Assembly: GCA_024277475.1 (NCBI GenBank)
Contig: JAJRVC010000676.1
Span: forward strand, 1-27,102
Reading direction: 5' to 3'
From: Deltaproteobacteria bacterium
Lineage (GTDB): Bacteria > Desulfobacterota > Desulfobacteria > Desulfobacterales > JAFDCJ01
DNA: 27,102 bases
How positions within the stretch are numbered: the first letter of the stretch is position 1; every line of letters begins with the position of its first letter. The notes beneath the pieces were generated by a model. That model made no database searches. It was given only the letters and a program-made list of their open reading frames with translations, and had not been told where the DNA came from. Positions 8,645-16,447 of the stretch are shown here, piece by piece. The translations under genes and the position numbers were made by a program.

Positions 8645-9796
8645 ATGGCTCTGCATTTTTCGCCGGAAGAATTCGCCCAACGGAACCGACGCACTGTTGA
8701 AGCATTGAGGCGCCGCAAACTGGATGGGCTTCTCATGTTCCGCCAGGAAAGCATGTATTACTTAAGCGGTTACGACAGCTTCGGATATGTATTTTTCCAA
8801 TGCCTCTATCTCGGTGCCGACGGTCGTTTGATGCTGTTCACCCGGGCGCCGGATCTTCGGCAGGCGCGTCACACATCCATTATAGAAGATATCCGCATCT
8901 GGACCGACGGTTCCGATATCGATCCGGCTATGCAGTTAAAACACATTCTGGATGAGTTCGGTTGCAAGAACCGGCGACTGGGAGTCGAATACGATGCCTA
9001 TGGCCTGACAGCCAAAAATGGCAAACTCCTGGAAGCCGCCCTGGTTGATTTCTGCATCCTTGAGGATGCATCCGATCTGGTGAGCCGGCTGCGGGTGGTA
9101 AAAAGTGCCGCCGAGCTGGATTATGTTCGCAAGGCTGCCGGACTGGCCGATCGTGCCTGTGATGAAGCCTATCGCCTCGCCGGACCGGGCGCGAACGAAG
9201 GGGATATTCTGGCAGCCATGCAGGGGGTAATTTTTTCCGGCGACGGTGATTATCCCGCAAATGAATTTATTATCGGCTCGGGTAAAGACGCGCTTCTGTG
9301 CCGTTACAAATCCGGCCGCCGTAAGCTCGATCCCCAGGACCAGCTCACCCTTGAGTGGGCGGCGGCTTATCGACACTACCACGCCGCCATGATGCGCACC
9401 ATCCCCATCGGTCGGGCAACCGAACTCCATAAAAAGATGCACGCGATAACCATGGATGCCATGGATGCCTGCCTGAAGGCTCTAAAACCCGGACGTCCCA
9501 TCGGCGAAGTATTCGACGCCTATGCGCATGTCTGCGACACTGCCGGAATGCGGGATCACCGACTAAATGCCACCGGCTACAGTCTGGGGACCACCTTTGC
9601 CCCCAACTGGATGGACTGGCCCATGTTTTACCACGGCAACCCGGTTATCGCTGAACAAAACATGGTATTTTTCTTACATATGATCTTGATGGACAGCAAC
9701 ACCCACCACGCCATGTGTTTCGGCCATACGGTTGTAGTGACTGAGACAGGAAGCAAGGTATTGTCGGATCGTTCGCTGGAGCTGGTGGTCAGATGA
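8645..9796 (+). CDS. Metal-independent M24 ('pita-bread') hydrolase, creatinase/ectoine-hydrolase-like
   Basis: A 383-residue protein with the two-domain layout of aminopeptidase P/creatinase: an N-terminal domain (about 8-145) and a C-terminal pita-bread catalytic domain (about 155-375). In M24 peptidases five residues (Asp, Asp, His, Glu, Glu) bind two metals. By alignment of the motifs, all five are replaced here: Glu237, Ala248, Tyr312 (GYSLG instead of GHGIG), His345 and Gly360. The same kind of loss is known in creatinase (creatine to sarcosine plus urea) and ectoine hydrolase DoeA/EutD. The GYSLGTTFAPNW segment resembles the latter group. So a C-N hydrolase acting on a small amidine or amide is more likely than a peptidase. 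AGGAGA at 8635-8640 fixes the start. Substrate is inference; family membership is firm. Confidence 0.8.
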   Translation: MALHFSPEEFAQRNRRTVEALRRRKLDGLLMFRQESMYYLSGYDSFGYVFFQCLYLGADGRLMLFTRAPDLRQARHTSIIEDIRIWTDGSDIDPAMQLKHILDEFGCKNRRLGVEYDAYGLTAKNGKLLEAALVDFCILEDASDLVSRLRVVKSAAELDYVRKAAGLADRACDEAYRLAGPGANEGDILAAMQGVIFSGDGDYPANEFIIGSGKDALLCRYKSGRRKLDPQDQLTLEWAAAYRHYHAAMMRTIPIGRATELHKKMHAITMDAMDACLKALKPGRPIGEVFDAYAHVCDTAGMRDHRLNATGYSLGTTFAPNWMDWPMFYHGNPVIAEQNMVFFLHMILMDSNTHHAMCFGHTVVVTETGSKVLSDRSLELVVR

Positions 9797-9845
9797 CAGA
9801 GGACAGATGACAGAGGACAGAGGACAGAGGACAGAGGACAGAGGG
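9791..9845. repeat. Short tandem repeat, 7-base unit GACAGAG
   Basis: About seven copies of GACAGAG, some interrupted as GACAGAT, start within the last codons of the M24 gene and run past its stop. They are followed by two copies of AATTCGG. Such runs are prone to copy-number change by replication slippage. Confidence 0.85.
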
Positions 9846-9871
9846 TTCTGAATTCGGAATTCGGAATGCGG

Positions 9872-9903
9872 CCTCCGGCCCGTAGGGGCCTACGCCCCGG
9901 AGG
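9872..9903. terminator. GC-rich hairpin between convergent genes
   Basis: CCTCCGG (9872-9878) pairs with CCGGAGG (9897-9903), and inside them CGTAGG (9881-9886) pairs with CCTACG (9889-9894). The structure is nearly symmetric and sits between the M24 gene and the thioesterase gene, which point at each other. It could therefore end transcription from both sides. No T-tract follows on either strand. Confidence 0.5.
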
Positions 9904-9964
9904 GAAGTCGAAAAACGTAAGATAAAAGAGGTTGAAGGAGGGATGATATGACTGCTTAATTTTA

Positions 9965-10408
9965 TTAAATTTGAACTTTAGGCGGACCCTCATTTATCTT
10001 TAATTGTTGCTCGAGCAACTTCCGAAACCAGATGGGAATTTCCATCTTTTTAAAAGTGTCCATGTCCAGGCAAACGGTTACATTGCGCCCTGTAATTCTC
10101 GGATTGCCCTCCCCCTGTTTAAATACCCGGTAGCCAAAAGCGATGGAGCTGCGTCCGACCTTAAGTACGACAACCTCCACCTCGATATCGTCCCCATAGC
10201 TGAACGGGCGACTGAAATCCGTCTCCAGGTGCACGGTAGGAAGTCCGATCCGGTGTTCATCGACAAGGGCATGATATTCAACCCCCAGCTCATGGGCAAA
10301 GAATTCCTCCAGGGCCACATGAAAATAATGCATAAACCGGGGATAATAAACAATTCCCGCCCGGTCGATATCACCAAAACGTATTTTTAATTTTGATCGA
10401 AAAGCCAT
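9965..10408 (-). CDS. Acyl-CoA thioesterase, 4-hydroxybenzoyl-CoA thioesterase/YbgC family (hot-dog fold)
   Basis: A 147-residue hot-dog thioesterase. The signature FGDIDRAGIVYYPRFMHYF (residues 11-29) matches the 4HBT motif, with Asp15 at the position of the catalytic aspartate. Length fits the family (130-150). The open frame extends about 56 codons further upstream, but the ATG at 10406-10408 is preceded by an AGAGG-type ribosome-binding site and begins the conserved domain. The upstream extension also overlaps a MazF remnant on the other strand. It would hydrolyse an acyl- or aroyl-CoA in the cytoplasm; the substrate is not evident. It converges with the M24 gene and has no operon partner. 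Confidence 0.85.
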   Translation of the reverse strand: MAFRSKLKIRFGDIDRAGIVYYPRFMHYFHVALEEFFAHELGVEYHALVDEHRIGLPTVHLETDFSRPFSYGDDIEVEVVVLKVGRSSIAFGYRVFKQGEGNPRITGRNVTVCLDMDTFKKMEIPIWFRKLLEQQLKINEGPPKVQI

Positions 10409-10491
10409 GCTTTTTTTTTCCTCTAAAATTTTCGCGTTCCTAATATCCTTGCATACAGGATGAAGCGCCGATGTTGCAACGAGTTTGATGA

Positions 10492-10731
10492 AATAATCAT
10501 ATTGACAAACAGATAATAAAACTTGCTCGAATTCCAGGTAACATTCGTCTAAAAAAAGGAGTCGCGAATTTGCCAAAACCCAGCGTTGTCGTGGTAAGCC
10601 AGATCGCCACCGTAGATAAATCCAGACTGCTGGAGAAAATCGGCATTCTCAGCAAAGAAAAGATCGCGCAAGTAATTGACGGAAGCCGCAGGGTCATTAG
10701 CCAAAAGGTGTTCGATGTGCTGCCGATTTAA
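10492..10731 (+). pseudogene. MazF/PemK-type toxin remnant (C-terminal half)
   Basis: An open stretch after a TGA at 10489-10491. It encodes a peptide ending in NLPKPSVVVVSQIATVDKSR, then LLEKIGILSKEKIAQV and a short tail. This is the conserved C-terminal part of MazF/PemK endoribonuclease toxins (usually L-K-x-S-x-V...Q-x-x-T-x-D-K-x-R-L...K-I-G-x-L). The N-terminal half, with its RPA/VLV strand and arginine, is missing and I do not find it in another frame just upstream. No antitoxin gene is adjacent. A TTG at 10570 with AAGGAG eight bases upstream could still start a 53-residue peptide, but that would lack the catalytic region. Best read as a decayed toxin gene. Confidence 0.65.
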
Positions 10732-10938
10732 AACAAGATAGAACTCAACAAACAGTTAAATGTCAATTCTGCCCCCGGTGGCTCCGGGTTAGGCCCTTAA
10801 TTGTCAATTCTTTACGTTTTATGAAATCCGCATTCGGCGGATCACCCCGAAAATACAAAATTTGTCTGATCTTTTTTTCGTGTTTTCGTCCTTTCGTGAT
10901 GAATTTCTTTTTTTGGTCCCAGCTTGGCCGGGATAGGA

Positions 10939-11877
10939 CTATCTCCGTAAATAATTATCTTCGATAGCTTTCACCAGATTGGTCATGGTCACATAAAAAG
11001 GCGTCGCAAGACCCTTTTGTCGAGCGTAGCCGACTATTTTACCCCCTAGAAAATCAATTTCAGTAGGGGTCTTGTTTTGAATATCAAAACACATGGAATC
11101 CTTGTGTACACCCGCCTTTAGCAGGTAGCCCAAAGCCTGTTCCATGTACCCTTCCCCCGGTTCGTAACCCATGGCACCGGCAACGGCAATGGCCTCCCGA
11201 AAACAGGCATCGGCAATTTCTCTGGTAGGCGGGTATTCAAGCGCTCCTTTGATGGTTTTATTGGTAACTGCACAAATTGACGCCATTGTGCATTTCATGA
11301 TCATCTTTTTCCAGACGAACCGCTTGATATCGTCCACGTACTCGGTTTCCATACCGGATCCAGTGAGCATTTGGCAAATCTGCAATCCAATTTTATGATT
11401 ATTTTCGGTTAATCCACCGAGATGATTAGGCTTATTAAAAAATGTCGCTGTTGCATTCCCTGGACTTTTCATAGAAACACCGAAATTAAGAGACATTCTA
11501 AATACGGCATCTACGCCGAAAGTTTCAGCAACAAGATCTTCCACTCCCAAACCGTTTTGAGTGGCGACAATTTTCGTGCCGGGTTTGAAGACGGTTTTCA
11601 GCTCTTCTATAGTCTGCGATAGGTGAAAAGTTTTAGTGGCAAGAAAAATGAGGGCCGGAGGTATGTCTTTTAATGCTGCAATATGGTCAAAATAATATTT
11701 TACCGGGGCCTGACACGTGATCTCACCTGTAATACTGAGTCCCTTCTCTCTAAGAGTATTACCCAATTCAGATTTTCGGCCTATCAGAACTGTATCAGGA
11801 TATTTGCTTAGTAGGGTTGCGGCCAGAACAGACCCCGTGGCCCCTACCCCAACAACTGCCATTCTAAGTTTTTCCAC
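10939..11877 (-). CDS. 2-dehydropantoate 2-reductase-like protein (PanE/ApbA family)
   Basis: A 312-residue NAD(P)-dependent reductase. The Rossmann nucleotide motif GVGATG lies at residues 10-15, QNGLG at 107-111, the likely catalytic lysine at 190/191 in VWKKMIMK, and a TEIDFLGG segment at 272-279 matching the family's substrate-binding TEID motif. Length fits PanE (about 300). PanE reduces ketopantoate to pantoate for coenzyme A synthesis, but many paralogues act on other 2-oxo acids. No pantothenate gene is nearby, so the precise substrate is open. The start is GTG at 11875-11877, with AGGAGA about seven bases upstream on this strand. It is divergent from the transporter operon and separated from it by 878 bases. 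Confidence 0.85.
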   Translation of the reverse strand: MEKLRMAVVGVGATGSVLAATLLSKYPDTVLIGRKSELGNTLREKGLSITGEITCQAPVKYYFDHIAALKDIPPALIFLATKTFHLSQTIEELKTVFKPGTKIVATQNGLGVEDLVAETFGVDAVFRMSLNFGVSMKSPGNATATFFNKPNHLGGLTENNHKIGLQICQMLTGSGMETEYVDDIKRFVWKKMIMKCTMASICAVTNKTIKGALEYPPTREIADACFREAIAVAGAMGYEPGEGYMEQALGYLLKAGVHKDSMCFDIQNKTPTEIDFLGGKIVGYARQKGLATPFYVTMTNLVKAIEDNYLRR

Positions 11878-11963
11878 ATTTTCTCTCCTAATTTATCTGC
11901 TAATTCAAAAAACCAAAATTCAATTGACTAAAAAAAAAGTTGATATTTTAATTTCGTGACCTA

Positions 11964-12098
11964 TTAGGTGTCAGTCCCGCCGCCGGCCTGAAATGTGGCC
12001 GGTCTGATCGGAAAAGAAACTGATGAACATCGAACGTTCAATCAATTCACTGTTCCGGCCGGCTGCCAAAGCGGCCAGTTTAATCATCAAAAAACCGT
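11964..12098. repeat. Composite dispersed repeat, copy 2
   Basis: Shares CGCCGGCCTGAA ... GGCCGGTCTGATCG (about 11979-12010), GAACATCGAACGTTCAATC, TTCACTGTTCCGGCC and AGCGGCCAGTTTAATCA with the gap at 2331-2728, in the same order and orientation. The 878-base gap 11878-12755 holds no gene that I recognise. It contains this repeat, an inverted-repeat pair, a second dispersed repeat and the transporter promoter region. Confidence 0.7.
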
Positions 12099-12320
12099 GC
12101 CATTTTGATGTAGTTTCATATGGGCCAAAGGCATTAACTTTCAATCTAATAATACCCACCAGTAGGCGTCAATAGTTTTCTGTCATCTCCTCGAGTTCCA
12201 TTCAGTCAATATCCAGGGGATCTTGACCAATCTTTGCCGGCAATTGAAATAATCTTATCGAAAATTCTACAATAATTTATATCATTTCATTATTCCAATC
12301 GTAAGAAAAAACGAATTAAC

Positions 12321-12441
12321 TCAATTCATAAGCCACCCCGACATGTCGGATTGAGAATTTAAAAGATTCTACCGTTAACGCTACCGCGAGGGCCTGCTTC
12401 AAGGGTGCAAATCTGATCGATGCCGGTGGCTTATGAATTGA
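12321..12441. repeat. Perfect 17-base inverted repeat flanking 87 bases
   Basis: TCAATTCATAAGCCACC (12321-12337) is repeated in reverse complement at 12425-12441. The 87 bases between carry no clear gene. This is compatible with a small non-autonomous mobile element, or with a long RNA stem upstream of the transporter operon. Confidence 0.75.
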
Positions 12442-12488
12442 TATAAATCAACGACCCCCAGTAGAGGTGGCCTCGGCCCCTTTCAGAG

Positions 12489-12528
12489 GCCATCCTCATC
12501 CCCCCAGCTCTGCTTATGATCGCTGATT
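12489..12528 (-). repeat. 40-base dispersed repeat, copy A (minus orientation)
   Basis: The reverse complement of this stretch matches 22706-22745 at 35 of 40 positions (shared AGCAGAGCT and ATGAGGATGGC). Each copy lies upstream of a gene of the transporter or Fe-S/flavin cluster, but in opposite orientation relative to it. Confidence 0.8.
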
Positions 12529-12570
12529 TGTATGAAAAAAATCTATAATTCAATCGTCTTGAAATATTAT

Positions 12571-12611
12571 TTACAATTACCATTATCTATAGCTATCTGT
12601 AATTACAATTA
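12571..12611. promoter_or_regulatory. Candidate operator words upstream of the transporter operon
   Basis: TTACAATTA occurs twice, at 12571-12579 and 12603-12611, 32 bases apart (about three helical turns). The second overlaps the palindrome TGTAATTACA (12598-12607). The core TTACA/TGTAA matches the half-site in the promoter of the glutamine-synthetase-family gene. Common regulation is an inference, because AT-rich DNA makes such words frequent. Confidence 0.35.
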
Positions 12612-12665
12612 ATAAATGATGATATTTAAAAACATTGTATTTTATGAATTATAATCATATTTCTC

Positions 12666-12694
12666 TTGACATTCAAATATGTATAAAATATTAA
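12666..12694 (+). promoter_or_regulatory. Sigma-70-type promoter of the ABC transporter operon
   Basis: TTGACA (12666-12671) and TATTAA (12689-12694) are spaced by 17 bases in AT-rich DNA, about 60 bases before the binding-protein start. The -35 is a perfect consensus; the -10 is a fair match. Confidence 0.55.
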
Positions 12695-12755
12695 TAAATT
12701 TCGTTGAGTCTGAATGAATGATTACACTTAATATCTACAATTAAAGGGGGTAAAA

Positions 12756-14069
12756 ATGAAAAAAAAATCGTTACTGACTTTAGCGTTGATTCCAGCCTCT
12801 GTCCTCTTGCTGTTGGCTTTTTTCAGCCCTGCATTTTCAGCATCCGATCAGCCGGTGGTGATTGGGTTTATAGGACCCTTTGACAGCGATGCCGGCAAAA
12901 GCACTTTGAGAGGTGCTGAAATCGCCATTGAGGAAATTAATGCAGCTGGAGGGTTGTTGGGCCGTCAGATTAAACTTGTCAAAGCCGATACGGCCGGCGA
13001 CGTAACAGAAGGCATCAAAGCCTACGAATATTTAAATGAGAAGGAAAAGGTTGATTTTATTATCTCAGGAAGTGCGGACGATGTCTCTTTAGGATGGCTG
13101 CCAAGGATGGCGGAATACCGAACGCCGACCCTGGACACCTGGACCTCGGCCTATTCAATAATTGAAAAGGTCAGCAAGGAATTTGAAAAATACAAGATGT
13201 ATTTTATGAATGTTCCCACCGATTACGCATTAGGTACCCAGTACGTTGATTTCGGCAAAGATATTCTTGTTAAAGAGATGGGTTATAAAACCACGGTTAT
13301 TCTGCAGGAGGACACCGCCTTTGGTGCCGGAACTTATGAATTTATCAAAGGAGATATTTTACCCGGGGCCGGTATCGAAATGCTGGATCATATCGTGTAT
13401 GATGTCAATACAGTGGATTTCAGCCCTATTTTTAATAAAATCATAAAAACCAACCCTGACTTTATCTACATCATATCCTCGGTCAAGTGTGTGGTTCCCA
13501 CTTCTCAATACGTAAAAATGCAGGTCCCTATTCCCATCACCGGTATCAATGTTGCCGCGGTTGGTAAAGAGTTCTGGAAAGACACGGGGGGCATGGGAGG
13601 CGGTATGTCCACCTTTATGCCACCGCCGACCCTGGGAATGGACATGGATCCCCGCACTGAGAAATTTATAAAAAAGTATCAGGCTAAATACAAAAAACGT
13701 CCGGTTTATCCTCACTTTAATGGATTTAACGCCTATTATGGTATTTACAATGCCGTCAACGCAGCCAAGCGTGCCGGTGGGTTCAAGCCTCTTGATGCCT
13801 GGGTGAAAGAGATGGAAAATGAAGATCTCAAACTTTACAAAGACGGCCAGCTTTGGCTGCGATATGCCTATTGGAAACCTGGCGAGCTAGAACCGAGAAC
13901 CGGTATAGCCTTTACGCATAATATAAAAGCTGACCTTACACCGCCTTTTGATGACGGCCATCCTTCAGTGATCGTCACCCAATGGTACACGGACGGAACG
14001 GTAAAATGTGTCTACCCGCCCAAATACGCTAATGGAAAGTTTACCGTCCCGCCATGGGTAAAGAAATAA
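12756..14069 (+). CDS. ABC transporter substrate-binding protein, branched-chain amino acid (LivK) family
   Basis: A 437-residue exported binding protein. The N-terminus has a signal peptide (MKKKS, a hydrophobic core at about 7-26, cleavage probably after AFSA). The mature part starts with VVIGFIGPFDSDAGKSTLRGAEIAIEEINAAGGLLGRQI, the typical Peripla_BP_6 opening, and continues through both lobes. It would capture an amino acid or similar amide/amine in the periplasm and deliver it to the permeases encoded downstream. The LivK family is broad (amino acids, urea, amides, aromatic acids), so the ligand cannot be named. Its position just upstream of the ligase/microcompartment cluster suggests it may import that pathway's substrate. 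GGGGG ahead of the ATG is the ribosome-binding site. Confidence 0.9.
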   Translation: MKKKSLLTLALIPASVLLLLAFFSPAFSASDQPVVIGFIGPFDSDAGKSTLRGAEIAIEEINAAGGLLGRQIKLVKADTAGDVTEGIKAYEYLNEKEKVDFIISGSADDVSLGWLPRMAEYRTPTLDTWTSAYSIIEKVSKEFEKYKMYFMNVPTDYALGTQYVDFGKDILVKEMGYKTTVILQEDTAFGAGTYEFIKGDILPGAGIEMLDHIVYDVNTVDFSPIFNKIIKTNPDFIYIISSVKCVVPTSQYVKMQVPIPITGINVAAVGKEFWKDTGGMGGGMSTFMPPPTLGMDMDPRTEKFIKKYQAKYKKRPVYPHFNGFNAYYGIYNAVNAAKRAGGFKPLDAWVKEMENEDLKLYKDGQLWLRYAYWKPGELEPRTGIAFTHNIKADLTPPFDDGHPSVIVTQWYTDGTVKCVYPPKYANGKFTVPPWVKK

Positions 14070-14111
14070 GCGAAAAAAACATTAAATAATCAACTAAATT
14101 AACACACGGTG

Positions 14112-14156
14112 CGTGGAAGGAACAAAAGGAAAACCATCTTTTTTGCTCCTTCCTCA
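14112..14156 (+). terminator. Intercistronic hairpin after the binding-protein gene
   Basis: GGAAGGAACAAAA (14115-14127) pairs with TTTTGCTCCTTCC (14141-14153) with one mismatch, and outer GTG/CAC bases extend the stem. A partial terminator or RNA-stabilising stem at this place would let the binding protein be made in excess over the permeases, as in many binding-protein-dependent operons. Confidence 0.5.
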
Positions 14157-14305
14157 CCCTCTCCATTTTTTAGCAGATGTCTATCTAATTTCATGCAGCC
14201 CCCAGGTCAATGTCGCATAACCGGACCCTTTGTCAAACGCCATTGGGGCTATTCGAAAATCATAGACGACATCATTGAAATGTTTGAGTATTAAGGTGTT
14301 TGTAG

Positions 14306-15157
14306 ATGAGCGGAATTATTATTCAGGGATTTCTCATAAGCGGTCTCTATGCCCTGGTTGCAGTAGGGTTTACCATGATTTTCAGCGTGGGCCGCATACT
14401 GAATCTGGCTTATGGCGTCTATATTATGCTGGGAGGTTATGCTTATTATACTTTATCCCAGATGCTGGAGCTCTCCAAAGTAATCAGCTTGCTGGGCGCA
14501 ATAGCTGTCGGGATAATTTTTGGCATCATAACCTATTACGGCATTGTTAAACGCCTTTTAAGCAATCCTATTGCCGTAGAAATTTCAACTCTCATCCTGG
14601 CAGTCGTCATGCAGGCAGTCATCATTTTAATTTATTCGCCGTCGCCCAGAGCTATCTGGCCGATTATTGCCGGCATATCGCGGGTCCATGGCGTTATTAT
14701 TTCCTGGAACATAGTCTTCGCCATGATTACCAGCTGGGTGGTATTAGCGGGCTTATTAATTTTTGTCAGAAAAACTCAACTTGGCCGGGCTATCCTGGCA
14801 GTCTCCATGGACACCAAGGGAGCCCTGCTGTCGGGTATAGATCCTGAGCGTATCAATATCCTGACCTGGGGGTTATCCGGAGCATTGGGGGCGCTGGCCG
14901 GTGTTTTTTTTGCGACCTATACCCAACTGGACCCCACCATGTGGGTTTCCCCGCTTATAACAGCCGTGGCCGTGGTGATAATCGGCGGTATCGGCAGCAT
15001 CATGGGCAGTCTGGTGGCTGCCCACATCGTCGGTTTCATGGAAACCATCACTACGACAATGATCGCACCGGAGCTTAGGGGTGTTTTCACCCTGCTGCTG
15101 ATTATCATTATTCTGGTTGTTCTTCCTAAAGGGCTGTTTGGTAAAGAGGAAATATAA
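14306..15157 (+). CDS. Branched-chain amino acid-type ABC permease, LivH family
   Basis: A 283-residue integral membrane protein with about eight hydrophobic segments. The N-terminal IIQGFLISGLYALVAVGFTMIFSVGRILNLAYG stretch is the hallmark of LivH permeases. Near the C-terminus AVAVVIIGGIGSIMGSLVAAHIVGFME is the family's conserved GGxGSxxG loop. It forms half of the inner-membrane channel with the LivM-type protein encoded next. It lies 236 bases after the binding-protein gene, beyond a hairpin. The 324-base gap that follows carries dispersed repeats, which separate it from livM more than in a typical liv operon. Confidence 0.92.
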   Translation: MSGIIIQGFLISGLYALVAVGFTMIFSVGRILNLAYGVYIMLGGYAYYTLSQMLELSKVISLLGAIAVGIIFGIITYYGIVKRLLSNPIAVEISTLILAVVMQAVIILIYSPSPRAIWPIIAGISRVHGVIISWNIVFAMITSWVVLAGLLIFVRKTQLGRAILAVSMDTKGALLSGIDPERINILTWGLSGALGALAGVFFATYTQLDPTMWVSPLITAVAVVIIGGIGSIMGSLVAAHIVGFMETITTTMIAPELRGVFTLLLIIIILVVLPKGLFGKEEI

Positions 15158-15165
15158 ACGGATGG

Positions 15166-15290
15166 TTATAGGTTCAGGGTTCAGCCCACCGCCGGCAAAA
15201 AAAAACGGTCGGTCTGATCGAAAAAGAAACTGATGAACGTCCAACATCGAACGTCCAACATCGAATGTCGAATGAATGTATTCTGTCTGT
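15166..15290. repeat. Composite dispersed repeat, copy 3, between the two permease genes
   Basis: Bases 15185-15230 (CACCGCCGGC ... CGGTCGGTCTGATCG, then AAACTGATGAACGT) and 15236-15290 (CCAACATCGAACGTCCAACA, then TCGAATGTCGAATG and TGTATTCTGTC) match the gap at 2331-2487. Further on, CCTGAACGCTGAACC-type words at about 15419-15450 form a short imperfect tandem. The 324-base gap 15158-15481 shows no gene. Confidence 0.7.
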
Positions 15291-15481
15291 TTTAAAAAAG
15301 ATTTAGCGAAGCGTTTCCATCTATTAATTTTTGCAAACATTTACAACCTTTACCATGGACAACTTACAACTTACAACGGACATTGCCCGTTTATAAGAGC
15401 TGGTTGGGAGTTTTTCAACCCTGAACGCTGAACCCTGAACGCTGAACCTGTGAACGGTTACTAATATCTTAAGGAGATAAT

Positions 15482-16447
15482 TTGAAAAAAGCATTACCCT
15501 GGTGGCTGCTTTTTGCTGTTGTAATGAGTTCAATGCCCCTGCTGATTTCCACGGGATCACTCAGGATCTTTATTTTTGCCAATTTTATCGCAATTTTTGC
15601 CATGAGTTGGGATATCCTATCGGGCTACACGGGTTACATCAGTTTTGGCCATCCCTTCTTGATCGGCATTGCCGGATATACTAGTGCCATATTATCCCAT
15701 CAGTATGGCGTGCCGTTATATGTCAGCATGCCGCTGGCAATTTTACTCACCCTGGTCGCCGGCTCTCTTTTTTTCTTTCCCGCTTTACGAACCAGAGGGA
15801 CTTATTTTGCACTGGTCACACTGGCGTTTATGGAAGTAACCTACCATCTGGTACAGGTTGTCAAGCCGCAGATAACAGGAGGAAGCAGGGGGCTATCCGG
15901 TTTGCCGTTGCTGGTTACGGGTGCAATTCCCAATTATTATGTTTCCCTTTTTGCTATGCTTCTGATTGGTTTTGGATTGTGGGCACTCACCAAATCAGGC
16001 GTGGGGACAGTGCTCAGTGCCATACGAATGGATGAAGATGCTGTCAAGAGCGCCGGTTTGAACACATCAAAATTCAAGTTGTTTGCCTTTATGCTAAGCG
16101 CTCTGGTGGCAGGTATCGGAGGAGTTTTATACACGCATTACCTGGGATCGATCTCTCCCCGGGGTATGTTCGACATCAATTTTCTTTTTACCATCTTGAT
16201 TGCTGCCCTGATCGGCGGTGAGCATACCATCGTGGGTCCCATCCTGGGAGCCTATTTCTTGACATTTCTGCTGGAATTTTTGCGCCCTTACATTCCTGGC
16301 GCCTGGCGCTATCTCTGCTATGGCATGGTTGCATTAATCGTCTATAATTACGCCCCGAAAGGACTTTTCACCATCGTTTATGCAGTCGACAATCGGATCA
16401 GGGGGAAAAAAAATAAAGGTGAGGGATATGACAGCCAAACTGCTTGA
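15482..16447 (+). CDS. Branched-chain amino acid-type ABC permease, LivM family
   Basis: A 321-residue membrane protein with about eight to nine hydrophobic helices. The segment MSWDILSGYTGYISFGHPFLIGIAGYTSA and the later LSALVAGIGGVLYTHYLGSISP are characteristic LivM motifs, and GGEHTIVGPILGAYFL corresponds to the conserved C-terminal loop. The start is TTG at 15482, supported by AAGGAGAT eight bases or so upstream; no in-frame ATG fits as well. Its 3' end overlaps the LivG-type gene by 20 bases, so those two are translationally coupled. Confidence 0.9.
   Translation: MKKALPWWLLFAVVMSSMPLLISTGSLRIFIFANFIAIFAMSWDILSGYTGYISFGHPFLIGIAGYTSAILSHQYGVPLYVSMPLAILLTLVAGSLFFFPALRTRGTYFALVTLAFMEVTYHLVQVVKPQITGGSRGLSGLPLLVTGAIPNYYVSLFAMLLIGFGLWALTKSGVGTVLSAIRMDEDAVKSAGLNTSKFKLFAFMLSALVAGIGGVLYTHYLGSISPRGMFDINFLFTILIAALIGGEHTIVGPILGAYFLTFLLEFLRPYIPGAWRYLCYGMVALIVYNYAPKGLFTIVYAVDNRIRGKKNKGEGYDSQTA

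Noticed and set aside
9965..10576. A 203-residue version of the thioesterase starting at 10576
   Set aside because: The conserved domain begins at the ATG at 10406-10408, which has a ribosome-binding site. The extra 56 residues match nothing and overlap the MazF remnant.
10939..11877. Naming the reductase panE outright
   Set aside because: The family has many paralogues acting on other oxo acids and no pantothenate genes are nearby.
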